Assembly: GCF_032121415.1 (NCBI RefSeq)
Contig: NZ_CP135079.1
Coordinates: 930,001 to 994,000 of the forward strand
Direction of reading: 5' to 3'
Source of the DNA: Streptomyces parvus
Lineage (GTDB): Bacteria > Actinomycetota > Actinomycetes > Streptomycetales > Streptomycetaceae
Length of the DNA: 64,000 nucleotides
Position 1 is the stretch's first letter. Every line of letters starts with the position of its first letter. The translations under genes were made by a program, and so were the position numbers. Under the pieces are notes generated by a model that saw only the letters and a list, made by a program, of their open reading frames with translations, was not told where the DNA came from and did not search any database. Below, piece by piece: positions 1 to 13,278 of this stretch.

Positions 1-476
1 GCGCCCGCCGAGGCCATGGCGCCCCAGATCCCGATGGCGAGGCTGCGCTCGCGCGGGTCGTGGAAGAGGTTGCGGATCAGGGCGAGCGTGGACGGCATCA
101 GGGTGGCGCCGGCGACACCGAGGAGCGCCCGGGCCACGATCATCATCTCGGGCGTGGTCGCGTACGCGTTGAGCACGGAGACCGCGCCGAACGCCACCGC
201 GCCGACCAGCAGCAGCTTCTTGCGGCCGATGCGGTCGCCGAGACTGCCCATCGAGACGAGCAGGCCGGCGATGACGAAGGAGTAGACGTCGCCGATCCAG
301 AGCAGCTGGGTCCCGGTGGGCTCCAGGTCCTCGCTGAGGAACGGGGTGGCGAGACCGAGGACGGTGGCGTCCACGGCCACCAGCAGCACGGCGAGGACGA
401 GGACGGCGAGCGCGATCCACCGCCCAGGACGGCGTACCGCGTCCGTGGTGTCCGGGGTCTTCTCGGTGCTGATCAT
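1..476 (-). CDS. MFS drug-efflux transporter, DHA2 type (N-terminal part only)
   Basis: This is the first 158 residues of a proton-driven multidrug exporter in the cell membrane; the rest lies beyond the window edge. A short cytoplasmic N-terminus is followed by a first membrane helix carrying the Asp of LLVAVDATVL, typical of the 14-helix DHA2 branch. Next come the loop motif A (GSLGDRIGRKK) and a fourth/fifth helix pair with the ARALLGVAGATLMPS pattern. Its ATG overlaps the TGA of the upstream TetR gene as ATGA, so the two are translationally coupled in one operon. The substrate cannot be read from the sequence, but the coupling to a TetR repressor suggests a drug or toxic metabolite. The family call is strong. 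Confidence 0.9.
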   Translation of the reverse strand, partial: MISTEKTPDTTDAVRRPGRWIALAVLVLAVLLVAVDATVLGLATPFLSEDLEPTGTQLLWIGDVYSFVIAGLLVSMGSLGDRIGRKKLLLVGAVAFGAVSVLNAYATTPEMMIVARALLGVAGATLMPSTLALIRNLFHDPRERSLAIGIWGAMASAG

Positions 477-1024
477 TGCTCCACACTCCGGCGCGCTCCG
501 CCGAGCAGCAGCTCGACGATCATGTACTGGAAATCCTGTGCGGCGACCCGGCCCGCCTGGATGGACCAGGCTCCGGTGCCGACGAGGCCGTAGAGGGCCT
601 CGGTCAGCCAGGCGGGGGTGAGATCGATACGGAACTCGCCGCGCTCCTGGCCGCGGCGGAAGAAGGCGGAGACGCGGGCGTCGGCCCGGTTCCAGCCCTC
701 GTTGACCTCGTCGCCCTCGAAGAGCTGGTTCTCGTTGACGAGGAAGGACATCAGCCCGGCGCTGGGCTCGACGGCCGCGATGAGGCGCCGCAGCCCCTCC
801 TCGGAGGTGCCCTCGTCGAGCCGGGCGGCGTCCAGGGCCGCCTCGAACTCCTGGAGGCCGAGGTTCTCCAGCGCCTTCACCAGGGCGTCGCGCCCCGCGA
901 AGTGGCGGTGGAGGGTAGCCCGGCCGATACCCGCCGCCTTGGCGACCTCGTCCATGGTGGCCGTTGATTTACGGGTCAGCAGGGCGGCGGCGCTGCGCAG
1001 CACCTGCTCACGATCGAGTGTCAT
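473..1024 (-). CDS. TetR/AcrR-family transcriptional repressor
   Basis: A 183-residue one-component regulator that should repress its own operon and release DNA on binding a small ligand. The N-terminal helix-turn-helix is clear: the DEVAKAAGIGRATLHRHF stretch near residues 22-39 is the usual TetR recognition motif. The rest is a helical ligand-binding domain without recognisable specificity. The start was placed at the ATG at 1024 because the helix-turn-helix then begins about 20 residues in, as is normal; longer upstream reading in this frame is Arg-rich noise. A perfect dyad lies about 20 bp upstream. The downstream MFS pump overlaps by 4 bp, so this is the classic pump-repressor pair. Confidence 0.92.
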   Translation of the reverse strand: MTLDREQVLRSAAALLTRKSTATMDEVAKAAGIGRATLHRHFAGRDALVKALENLGLQEFEAALDAARLDEGTSEEGLRRLIAAVEPSAGLMSFLVNENQLFEGDEVNEGWNRADARVSAFFRRGQERGEFRIDLTPAWLTEALYGLVGTGAWSIQAGRVAAQDFQYMIVELLLGGARRSVEQ

Positions 1025-1043
1025 GAGACAACCATAACCCATG

Positions 1044-1061
1044 TGAGACATCTTCGTCTCA
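1044..1061. promoter_or_regulatory. Putative TetR operator (18-bp dyad)
   Basis: TGAGAC, six bases, GTCTCA form perfect 6-bp arms 20 bp before the TetR start codon. A further TGAGAC half-site overlaps that start codon (1024-1029). The position and geometry fit an autoregulatory site of the adjacent TetR protein. Binding by that protein is inferred. Confidence 0.65.
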
Positions 1062-1184
1062 TCGAAGAGTGTGCGGCCGCACAGCGGGGAGCCGCACGGA
1101 AGGACGGGGGGCGCGAGGTGGGGCGGGAAACAAAAAAAGTGGCCGCAGGAAGAACCTCTCCTGGCCACTCTCAACTTATAGCGC

Positions 1185-1213
1185 ATGGGGGGCCTTGCCG
1201 CAAGACCCCCCAT
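1185..1213. promoter_or_regulatory. Rifamycin-associated-element-like palindrome upstream of helR
   Basis: A 29-bp inverted repeat is centred on position 1199. CTTGC and GCAAG flank the centre, then one mismatched pair (1193/1205), then six G facing six C, then AT facing AT. The CTTGCnGCAAG core with flanking G and C runs matches the rifamycin-associated element that precedes rifamycin-inactivation genes and helR in actinomycetes. It lies 75 bp before the helR start codon. Identification rests on remembered consensus plus the downstream gene. Confidence 0.75.
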
Positions 1214-1287
1214 ATGCCGCAGAATCGTCCGCCGTAGCCGGGACGGGGGCGCCGCCCCCGTAAGCACCGCAGATCGGAACTGACGAC

Positions 1288-3453
1288 GTGACACCTCTGA
1301 CCACCAGCGTGTTCGACCTCCCCGACCGGCTCTCCGCCAAGGCCGACCCGGCGCTGATCGCCGAGGACGAGCAGCACTTCGCCGCCATCGCCCACTGCCT
1401 GGAACAGTCGATCGCCGAGCTGACCGACCGGCTCGCGGCCGAGCGCCGGGCGCCCGGCGGGGCGAGCCGGCAGGCGATGGACCGGGACGTGGAGATCCAC
1501 CGGCTGACCGCCCGGCTGCGCACCCTGCGCCGGTTCGGTCTCGACCTGTGCCTCGGGCGCATGGTCGCCGCGGACGGCTCCGGGCCGCTGTACGTGGGGC
1601 GGCTGGGCCTGACCGACAGCACGGGCCGCCGGCTGCTGGTCGACTGGCGCTCCCCCGCCGCCGAGCCGTTCTTCGGGGCCACCCACGGCGATCCAATGGG
1701 CCTGGTGAGCCGCCGCCGCTACCGGTGGACCGGCGGCAGGGTCGGCGACTACTGGGACGAGGTGTTCGCACCGGAGGGGTTCGCCGGGCATGCCGCGCTG
1801 GACGACCAGTCCGCGTTCATCGCCAGCCTGGGCTCCACCCGGTCGGCCCGGATGCGCGATGTGCTGGGCACCATCCAGGCCGACCAGGACGCCGTCATCC
1901 GGGCGGGTTCCCGGGGCGCGCTCGTCGTCGACGGCGGGCCCGGCACGGGAAAGACCGTCGTCGCGCTGCACCGCTCCGCGTATCTGCTGTACTCCGATCC
2001 GCGCCTGGGCCACCGTCGCGGCGGCGTGCTGTTCGTCGGTCCCAACGAGCCCTATCTCGGGTACGTCGCCGATGTCCTGCCGAGCCTCGGGGAGGAGGGG
2101 GTGCAGACGTGCACCCTGCGGGACCTGGTCGCCGAGGGCGCGGCGGCGGGGCCCGAGACCGATCCGGAGGTGGCGCGGCTGAAGGCCTCGGCGGAGCTGG
2201 TGAAGGCGGTCGAGCCGGCCGTCCGGTTCTACGAGGAGCCGCCCTCCGAGGGCGTACGGGTGGAGACGCACTGGTCGGACATCTGGCTGAGCGCCGCCGA
2301 CTGGGCCTCGGCGTTCGGGGCGCCGGATCCGGGCACTCCGCACAACGAGGCGCGCGACCAGGTCTGGGAGGAACTGCTCACGATCCTGGTGGACAAGCAC
2401 GACGGCGACGCGCCGGAGGAGCACCTGCGCGCCTCCCTGCGGCAGAACCGGGAGCTGTTCGCCCTCTTCGACCGCGCCTGGCCGCTGATCGAGGCGGCCG
2501 ACCTGGTCGGCGACCTCTGGGCCGTACCCGCCTATCTGCGCAAGTGCGCCCCCTGGCTGACCGCGGAGGAGGCGCGGCGGCTGCGACGGGCGGACGCGCA
2601 GGCCTGGACGGAGTCCGACCTGCCGATCCTGGACGCGGCACGGCTGCGGCTCGGCGATCCGGAGGCGTCCCGGCGCCGGCGCCGCCACGAGGCGGCGGCC
2701 GCCGCCGAGCGGGAGCAGATGGACCGGGTCGTGGAGAGCCTGCTCGCCGACGAGACGCTGGTCGACGCGGACGCGGACGGCGAGGGGGCGCTGGTGATGC
2801 TGCGCGGGGCAGATCTGCGGGAGTCGCTGGCCACGGCCGACCGGCCGAGCGGCGTGGAACCGGACCTGCTGGCCGGGCCGTTCGCGCACATCGTCGTGGA
2901 CGAGGCCCAGGAACTGACCGACGCCCAGTGGCAGATGCTGATCCAGCGCTGCCCGTCCCGGAGCTTCACCGTCGTCGGGGACCGGGCACAGGCCCGGCAC
3001 GGGTTCCCCGAGAGCTGGCAGGAGCGTCTTGAGCGGGTCGGCCTCGACCGGATCGCCCTGGCCTCGCTGACCGTCAACTACCGCACGCCGGAGGAGATCA
3101 TGGCGGAGGCTGCGCCGGTCGTCCGGGCCGCCCTCCCGGACGCCAATGTGCCGGTCTCCGTCCGCAGCAGCGGCATCCCGGTCGCCCACGGCTCCGTCGA
3201 CGACCTGGACACCGTCGTCGCCGACTGGCTCGCCGCGCACGAGGACGGGACCGCCTGTGTCATCGGCGCCCCGGACTTCCGGGCGACGGCCCGGGTGCGG
3301 TCGCTGACGCCGGAGCTGTCGAAGGGGTTGGAGTTCGACCTGGTCGTGCTCGTCGCCCCGGAGAAGTTCGGTGAAGGCGTCCGGGGGGCGGTGGACCGGT
3401 ATGTCGCGATGACCCGGGCGACCCGGGAGCTCGTGGTCCTCACCGGTTCCTGA
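1288..3453 (+). CDS. helR: HelR, HelD-type RNA-polymerase-recycling ATPase
   Basis: This 721-residue superfamily-1 helicase-like motor belongs to the HelD family. These proteins insert arms into RNA polymerase channels and release it from DNA; the HelR branch can also displace rifamycins. The charged N-terminal coiled region (residues 20-85) is the secondary-channel arm. It is followed by the Walker A motif GGPGTGKT at 216-223. Walker B/motif II is VVDEAQELTDAQW near 538, and motifs V/VI lie near the C-terminus (GLEFDLVV and YVAMTRATREL). There is no nuclease or strand-separation module. The GTG start gives the usual HelR N-terminus (PLTTSVFDLPDRL). The upstream palindrome at 1185-1213 points to rifamycin-type induction. 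The gene stands alone, tail-to-tail with the aldo/keto reductase. Confidence 0.9.
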   Translation: MTPLTTSVFDLPDRLSAKADPALIAEDEQHFAAIAHCLEQSIAELTDRLAAERRAPGGASRQAMDRDVEIHRLTARLRTLRRFGLDLCLGRMVAADGSGPLYVGRLGLTDSTGRRLLVDWRSPAAEPFFGATHGDPMGLVSRRRYRWTGGRVGDYWDEVFAPEGFAGHAALDDQSAFIASLGSTRSARMRDVLGTIQADQDAVIRAGSRGALVVDGGPGTGKTVVALHRSAYLLYSDPRLGHRRGGVLFVGPNEPYLGYVADVLPSLGEEGVQTCTLRDLVAEGAAAGPETDPEVARLKASAELVKAVEPAVRFYEEPPSEGVRVETHWSDIWLSAADWASAFGAPDPGTPHNEARDQVWEELLTILVDKHDGDAPEEHLRASLRQNRELFALFDRAWPLIEAADLVGDLWAVPAYLRKCAPWLTAEEARRLRRADAQAWTESDLPILDAARLRLGDPEASRRRRRHEAAAAAEREQMDRVVESLLADETLVDADADGEGALVMLRGADLRESLATADRPSGVEPDLLAGPFAHIVVDEAQELTDAQWQMLIQRCPSRSFTVVGDRAQARHGFPESWQERLERVGLDRIALASLTVNYRTPEEIMAEAAPVVRAALPDANVPVSVRSSGIPVAHGSVDDLDTVVADWLAAHEDGTACVIGAPDFRATARVRSLTPELSKGLEFDLVVLVAPEKFGEGVRGAVDRYVAMTRATRELVVLTGS

Positions 3454-3474
3454 GGCCGCCCGGCCGGTTCGGCG

Positions 3475-4446
3475 TCAGTGCCAGGGAAGCCCGGCGCGGT
3501 GCCGCCAGTACGCCTCCGGCTCCTCGACCAGGGCGTCGAGGCCCGCCCGCTGCTCGTCGTCCAAATCGACGACGGCGGCGTGCAGATTGCCGGAGAGCTG
3601 GCCCACCGTGGCGGCGCCGGAGAGCACGACGCCCGCCCAGGGCTGGTGCAGGACGAGCGCCAGAGCCACCGCGTCGCCGCCCACCCCCGCGTCGGCGGCG
3701 ATCTCCTGGAACACGGCGGGGGCCTCGTCCCCCGCGAGCCGCCCGTTGGCCATGCCCTCCTTGACGATCACGGTGAGCCCGGCGTCATGGGCCTCGGCGA
3801 GCGCGGGCGCGGCCGAGGTCTCCAGGGCGTTGTAGGTGGCCTGGACCGTACGGAAGAGGGGTTCGCCGTCGACCGTGACGGCGAGGGCGGCCCGGATCGC
3901 GTCGGCCTGGGCGGGCCCGCTGGTGGAGAGGCCGACGGTGACGCCGTCGGCGGCCAGGGCGGCGAGGCGGTCGAGCAGTTCCTTGTCGGTGAGCGCCGGG
4001 CTGTCCGGGGTGACCGAGTGGACCTGGTAGAGGCTGAGCCGGTCGCCGAGGAGGTCGCGGGTCTCGGCGTACTGGCGTTCGAAGGTGGCGAGGCTGTGGT
4101 CCTTGACCTCGTGGTTCTCGGCCTCGACGCTCCAGTCGGCGGTGTAGGTGTAGCCCCATTTGCTGCCGACGACGAGGTCGGTGAAGGAGGGCCGGGCGTC
4201 CAGCCACTCGGCGAGGAACTCCTCGGCGCGGCCGTAGGAGCGGGCGGTGTCGACGTACCGGACGCCCTGCGCGTAGGCGGCGTCCAGGAGTTCGTGGGTG
4301 CGGGCGCGCAGGGCGTCGGGGTCGCGGTCGGCGGGCAGGTCGCGGTCCCGGTGGAGGTTGATGTAGCCGGGCCTCCCCACGGCGGCCAGGCCGAGTCCGA
4401 TGTGGGCGGTCGGGGTCGTCGCGGCGGCCAGGGCGGCGAAGGGCAT
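3475..4446 (-). CDS. Aldo/keto reductase
   Basis: A cytosolic NADPH-dependent oxidoreductase of 323 residues with the TIM-barrel aldo/keto reductase fold. Recognisable pieces are the DTARSYGRAEEFLAEWL segment with the catalytic Asp and Tyr near residues 65-80, the GSKWGY lysine segment, and YQVHSVTPDSP with the active-site His. The ATG at 4446 was chosen because a GAGGAG ribosome binding site lies seven bases upstream. An upstream extension in the same frame has no such site. The natural substrate cannot be predicted. It is transcribed in the same direction as argH but separated by 112 bp, and is probably independent of arginine synthesis. Confidence 0.88.
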   Translation of the reverse strand: MPFAALAAATTPTAHIGLGLAAVGRPGYINLHRDRDLPADRDPDALRARTHELLDAAYAQGVRYVDTARSYGRAEEFLAEWLDARPSFTDLVVGSKWGYTYTADWSVEAENHEVKDHSLATFERQYAETRDLLGDRLSLYQVHSVTPDSPALTDKELLDRLAALAADGVTVGLSTSGPAQADAIRAALAVTVDGEPLFRTVQATYNALETSAAPALAEAHDAGLTVIVKEGMANGRLAGDEAPAVFQEIAADAGVGGDAVALALVLHQPWAGVVLSGAATVGQLSGNLHAAVVDLDDEQRAGLDALVEEPEAYWRHRAGLPWH

Positions 4447-4558
4447 CGCGGGCTCCTCGGGGTCGGGTTCGGTTACTCCTACCCCGGTGAACGTAGCTCG
4501 CGACACCCTTCGTGGACCTCTTACGACACCGCCACCACCAGCTCCGACCGGCACCGCC

Positions 4559-7293
<2,735 letters not shown>

Positions 7294-7321
7294 GGGTTTC
7301 TCCTTACGGTGCAATCACTGA

Positions 7322-7358
7322 TGGGTATAACTATGCGTTCCTCTGTATTGTTTGTCAA
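7322..7358 (-). promoter_or_regulatory. argG promoter with ARG-box-like sequence
   Basis: Reading towards argG, TTGACA (7353-7358) is followed 19 bases later by TAGTTA (7328-7333), inside an unusually AT-rich patch. The GCATAGTTATAC stretch across the -10 is an imperfect dyad like the ArgR (ARG box) half-sites of arginine genes. A related patch lies before argC. ArgR is encoded about 1 kb away. Direct binding is inferred. Confidence 0.6.
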
Positions 7359-7534
7359 AGCGGCAGGTCAGAGGGGTGCCATTGGCCATACGGCGGCGAT
7401 TCGGGCCCTGTTGCCGGAGGCCGCAGGCCCCGGGTTGCCGTGAACTCCCGGCCGTCGCTGCGAGGGTGGGGGCGCTGAGCCGTACGGAGCAGGTCCGGTG
7501 GGGCGGCGTCCCCGGTCGCCGTACGGTCCGGAGC

Positions 7535-8239
7535 ATGCGCAGACCACTCGTGACCGCCGCCGTACTCCTCGCCCTGGCCGGCTCCCTCGCGGCCGCCCCG
7601 GCCTCCGACGCACCGCCCCTGCCGGACCGGCTGGCGGACACCGGCGGCGGGTCGCAGCTGATCACCGCCGAGGCCCCCGGCACCGGCTCCACCACCGGCA
7701 CGGTGACCTGGTGGGAGCGGCGCGGGGGGCGGTGGGCGGAGGCGGGGTCCGCGCCCGCGCGGTTCGGGGCGAACGGGCTGGCCGAGGGGGCGACCCGGGA
7801 GCAGGGCACCGGAACCACGCCGACGGGGCTGTACGACCTGCCGTACGCCTTCGGCATCGAGGACGCCCCGGCGGGGACGACGTATCCGTACCGGAAGGTG
7901 AACGACGACTCCTGGTGGTGCCAGGACAACGACTCGGTCGCGTACAACCGCTGGGTGGAACCGCGGCCCTCCCACTGCCGGGCGGCGGAGGCGGAGCACC
8001 TCGTCTCCTACGGGACGCAGTACGCGCGGGCGCTGGTGATCGGGTTCAACTACGAGCGGCCGGTACGGGGCCGGGGCGCGGGGATCTTCCTGCATGTGAA
8101 CGGGCGCGGGGCGACGGCGGGTTGTGTGTCCGTACCCGCCGACGCCATGGCGGAGATCCTGGCCTGGGCGAAGCCGGAGCGGCGGCCGCACATCGCGGTC
8201 GGGACCTCGTCGGGCCCGACCGCGATCACGCGCTACTAG
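7535..8239 (+). CDS. Secreted L,D-transpeptidase-like (YkuD-fold) protein
   Basis: A 234-residue exported protein. Residues 1-21 form a Sec signal peptide with cleavage near AAA/PAS. The C-terminal half carries the YkuD-type active-site pattern: FLHVNG with His187, then an RGATAGC stretch with Cys197, the presumed nucleophile. Two tryptophan-rich segments precede it (WWERRGGRW, and SWWCQ with a free cysteine). The family cross-links or tailors peptidoglycan, but many streptomycete members of this sequence type are uncharacterised and lack a cell-wall-binding module, as here. It is divergent from argG and ends 6 bp before the argR stop. The catalytic motif is convincing; the exact substrate is unknown. 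Confidence 0.7.
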   Translation: MRRPLVTAAVLLALAGSLAAAPASDAPPLPDRLADTGGGSQLITAEAPGTGSTTGTVTWWERRGGRWAEAGSAPARFGANGLAEGATREQGTGTTPTGLYDLPYAFGIEDAPAGTTYPYRKVNDDSWWCQDNDSVAYNRWVEPRPSHCRAAEAEHLVSYGTQYARALVIGFNYERPVRGRGAGIFLHVNGRGATAGCVSVPADAMAEILAWAKPERRPHIAVGTSSGPTAITRY

Positions 8240-8245
8240 AGAGGT

Positions 8246-8782
8246 TCAGCGGTCGTTCTGAGCGAGCCTCAGCAGATGGTCGGCGAGCGCCTGACCGCCG
8301 TTCGCGTCGCGGCTGATGAGCATCAGCGTGTCGTCGCCCGCGATGGTGCCGAGGATGTCGTGCAGTTCGGCCTGGTCGATGGCCGAGGCGAGGAACTGGG
8401 CCGCCCCCGGCGGCGTACGGAGCACCACCAGGTTGGCCGATGCCTCGGCCGAGATGAGCAGTTCGGCCGAGAGCCTGCGCATCCGCTCCTCCTTGGCCGA
8501 GCCGCCCAGCGGGGCCTGCGGGGTGCGGAATCCCCCCTCGCTGGGCACCGCGTAGATCAGCTCGCCGCCGGTGTTGCGGATCTTCACCGCGCCCAGCTCG
8601 TCGAGGTCACGGGAGAGCGTCGCCTGGGTGACGCTCAGCCCGTCGTCGGCGAGGAGCTTGGCCAACTGGCTCTGCGAGCGGACCGGCTGCCGGTTCAGGA
8701 TGTCCACGATCCGGCGGTGGCGGGCGGTGCGGGTCTGCGGCACGGACGGCCCGCCGTGCTCGGATTCCTGCGCCTCGGTCAT
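8246..8782 (-). CDS. argR: Arginine repressor/activator
   Basis: A 178-residue DNA-binding protein that senses L-arginine as a hexamer and represses arginine biosynthesis. Residues 20-90 form the N-terminal winged helix ([14 protein letters not shown], then [16 protein letters not shown]). Residues 100-178 form the C-terminal oligomerisation and arginine-binding domain, with the conserved GTIAGDDT acidic motif. It is the last gene of argCJBDR, starting 25 bp after the argD stop. The start at 8782 follows a GAGG-type site; in-frame upstream sequence belongs to argD. Likely targets in this window are the AT-rich promoters of argC and argG. Confidence 0.95.
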   Translation of the reverse strand: MTEAQESEHGGPSVPQTRTARHRRIVDILNRQPVRSQSQLAKLLADDGLSVTQATLSRDLDELGAVKIRNTGGELIYAVPSEGGFRTPQAPLGGSAKEERMRRLSAELLISAEASANLVVLRTPPGAAQFLASAIDQAELHDILGTIAGDDTLMLISRDANGGQALADHLLRLAQNDR

Positions 8783-8807
8783 CGTCGTCGCCTCATTCTC
8801 CGGAGGG

Positions 8808-10028
8808 TCATGCTCCGGATCGTCCGTCCCCGTGTGCCGCGTCGAGAGCGCCCGGCAGGATCTCCAGCAACGCGTCCACCTCCGCGTCACCGATGATCAG
8901 CGGCGGCATGAGCCGTACGACATCGGGGGCGGGCGCGTTCACCAGGAGGCCGGCTCCCTGGGCCGCCTGCTGCACCTGCGGTGCGAGGGGTCCGGTGAGC
9001 ACGATACCCAGCAGCAGGCCACTGCCGCGGACATGGGATACCAATGGGTGTCCCAGCGCCTCCACCCCGTCCCGGATCTTCTCGCCGAGCCGCTTGACCT
9101 CGTCGAGCGCGCCGTCGGCCGCGAGGGTGTCCAGGACGGCGAGCCCGGCGGCGCAGGCGACCGGGTTGCCGCCGAACGTGGTGCCGTGATGGCCCGGCTT
9201 CAGCAGGTCGGCCGCCGGGCCGAAGGCGACCGTCGCGCCGATCGGCAGACCGCCGCCGAGGCCCTTGGCGAGCGTGACGATGTCCGGCTCGACGCCTTGG
9301 TGCGCCTGGTGCTCGAACCACTGGCCGCAGCGCCCGATCCCGGTCTGCACCTCGTCGAGGACGAGCAGCGTCCCGGTCGCCCGGGTGATCTCCCGGGCGG
9401 CCTCCAGGTACCCCTTGGGCGGGACGACGACGCCGTTCTCGCCCTGGATCGGCTCGATGATGACCAGTGCGGTGTCGGTGGTGACGGCTGCGCGCAGGGC
9501 GTCCACGTCCCCGTACGGCACATGCGTGACGTCACCGGGCAGCGGGACGAACGGCTCCTGCTTGCGGGGCTGGCCGGTCAGCGCGAGCGCACCCATCGTC
9601 CGGCCGTGGAAGCCGCCGTCGGTGGCGACCATGTGGCCGCGTCCGGTGAGCCGGCCGATCTTGAACGCGGCCTCGTTGGCCTCCGCGCCGGAGTTGGCGA
9701 AGAAGACCCGGCCCCGGCGGCCGAAGAGCTGCAGCAGCCGTTCGGCGAGCGCGACCGGCGGCTCGGCGATGAACAGGTTCGACACATGCCCGAGGGAGGC
9801 GATCTGGGTGGAGACGGCCTCGACGACGGCGGGGTGGCCGTGGCCGAGGGCGTTGACCGCGATCCCGCCGACGAAGTCGAGGTAGCGGGTGCCGTTCTCG
9901 TCCCAGACGTGGGCGCCCTCGCCCCGGACGAGGGGCAGGCGGGGGGTGCCGTAGTTGTCCATCAGCGCGCCCTGCCACCGCGCGGTGAGTCCCGCGGTCC
10001 CGGTACCGGTGCCGGTGCCCGTCGTCAT
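8808..10028 (-). CDS. argD: Acetylornithine aminotransferase
   Basis: A PLP-dependent class III aminotransferase of 406 residues converting N-acetylglutamate semialdehyde to N-acetylornithine. The cofactor lysine is Lys255 in TLAKGLGGG, with Asp225 of [13 protein letters not shown] bonding the pyridine nitrogen. The N-terminus carries a short Gly-Thr repeat (residues 3-11) not needed for the fold. Its ATG overlaps the argB stop as ATGA, and argR follows after 25 bp. The paralogous ornithine aminotransferase is a theoretical alternative, but the operon settles the role. Confidence 0.96.
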   Translation of the reverse strand: MTTGTGTGTGTAGLTARWQGALMDNYGTPRLPLVRGEGAHVWDENGTRYLDFVGGIAVNALGHGHPAVVEAVSTQIASLGHVSNLFIAEPPVALAERLLQLFGRRGRVFFANSGAEANEAAFKIGRLTGRGHMVATDGGFHGRTMGALALTGQPRKQEPFVPLPGDVTHVPYGDVDALRAAVTTDTALVIIEPIQGENGVVVPPKGYLEAAREITRATGTLLVLDEVQTGIGRCGQWFEHQAHQGVEPDIVTLAKGLGGGLPIGATVAFGPAADLLKPGHHGTTFGGNPVACAAGLAVLDTLAADGALDEVKRLGEKIRDGVEALGHPLVSHVRGSGLLLGIVLTGPLAPQVQQAAQGAGLLVNAPAPDVVRLMPPLIIGDAEVDALLEILPGALDAAHGDGRSGA

Positions 10029-10950
10029 GATTCCCCCTGTTCAGGACCTGTGTGTACGTCGATGGGGGCGTCCGGCACGACCATCGTGCCGATGCCCTCG
10101 TCGGTGAAGATCTCCAGCAGGATCGAGTGCTGGACCCGCCCGTCGATGACGCGGGCGGTCTCGACGCCGTTGCGTACGGCGTGGAGACAGCCCTGCATCT
10201 TGGGGACCATGCCGCTGGACAGCTCGGGCAGCAGCTTCTCCAGCTCGCTCGCGGTGAGCCGGCTGATCACGTCGTCGCTGTTGGGCCAGTCCTCGTACAG
10301 CCCTTCGACGTCGGTGAGGACCATCAGCGTCTCGGCGTTCAGCGCGGCGGCGAGCGCGGCGGCCGCGGTGTCGGCGTTGACGTTGTAGACGTGGTGGTCG
10401 TCGGCGGACCGGGCGATGGAGGAGACGACCGGGATACGGCCGTCGTCCAGGAGCGCCTGGATGGCCCCGGTGTCGATGGCGGTGATCTCGCCGACCCGGC
10501 CGATGTCGACGGACTCGCCGTCGATGGTGGGCCGGTGCTGGGTGGCGGTGATGGTGTGGGCGTCCTCGCCGGTCATGCCGACGGCGAGCGGGCCGTGCTG
10601 GTTGAGGAGGCCGACCAGTTCGCGCTGGACCTGTCCGGCGAGCACCATCCGTACGACGTCCATCGCCTCGGGGGTGGTGACGCGCAACCCGGCCTTGAAC
10701 TCGCTGACCAGGCCCTGCTTGTCGAGCTGGGCGCTGATCTGGGGGCCGCCGCCGTGCACCACGACGGGCTTGAGGCCGGCGTGCCGCAGGAAGACGACGT
10801 CCTGGGCGAAGGCGCCCTTCAGCTCCTCGTCGATCATGGCGTTGCCGCCGAACTTGATGACGACGGTCTTGCCGTTGTGCCGGGTCAGCCAGGGCAGCGC
10901 CTCGATGAGGGTCTGCGCCTTCGGGAGTGCGGTGTGCTTCCGCGCGGCGC

Positions 10951-10954
<4 letters not shown>
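10025..10954 (-). CDS. argB: Acetylglutamate kinase
   Basis: Phosphorylates N-acetylglutamate, the committed step of arginine synthesis and the usual site of arginine feedback. The 309-residue amino-acid-kinase fold shows KFGGNAM (phosphate-binding Lys), [10 protein letters not shown] (substrate loop), and [12 protein letters not shown] and LTDVEGLY (nucleotide-binding and catalytic segments). The extended N-terminal helix before KFGGNAM is characteristic of arginine-inhibited hexameric enzymes, so feedback inhibition is expected. It overlaps argJ upstream and argD downstream by 4 bp each. Confidence 0.97.
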
Positions 10955-13185
<2,231 letters not shown>

Positions 13186-13278
13186 AGCATCGATGGGGGC
13201 GGCTCGGATCCTCATGCACGGTGCACCGGTCCTGGGAAGGCCGCCGCAGCAGCTCTCGGGGCGTGGCCGGCGGCTTCC

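Noticed and set aside
1171..3240. Long open frames antisense to helR, argH, argJ, nan and urease genes
   Set aside because: They follow from high GC at third codon positions. They lack ribosome binding sites, have Arg/Gly/Pro-rich translations and overlap convincing genes.
9986..10028. Gly-Thr codon repeat at the argD 5' end as a microsatellite of interest
   Set aside because: Only a short low-complexity N-terminus; no sign of effect on the enzyme.
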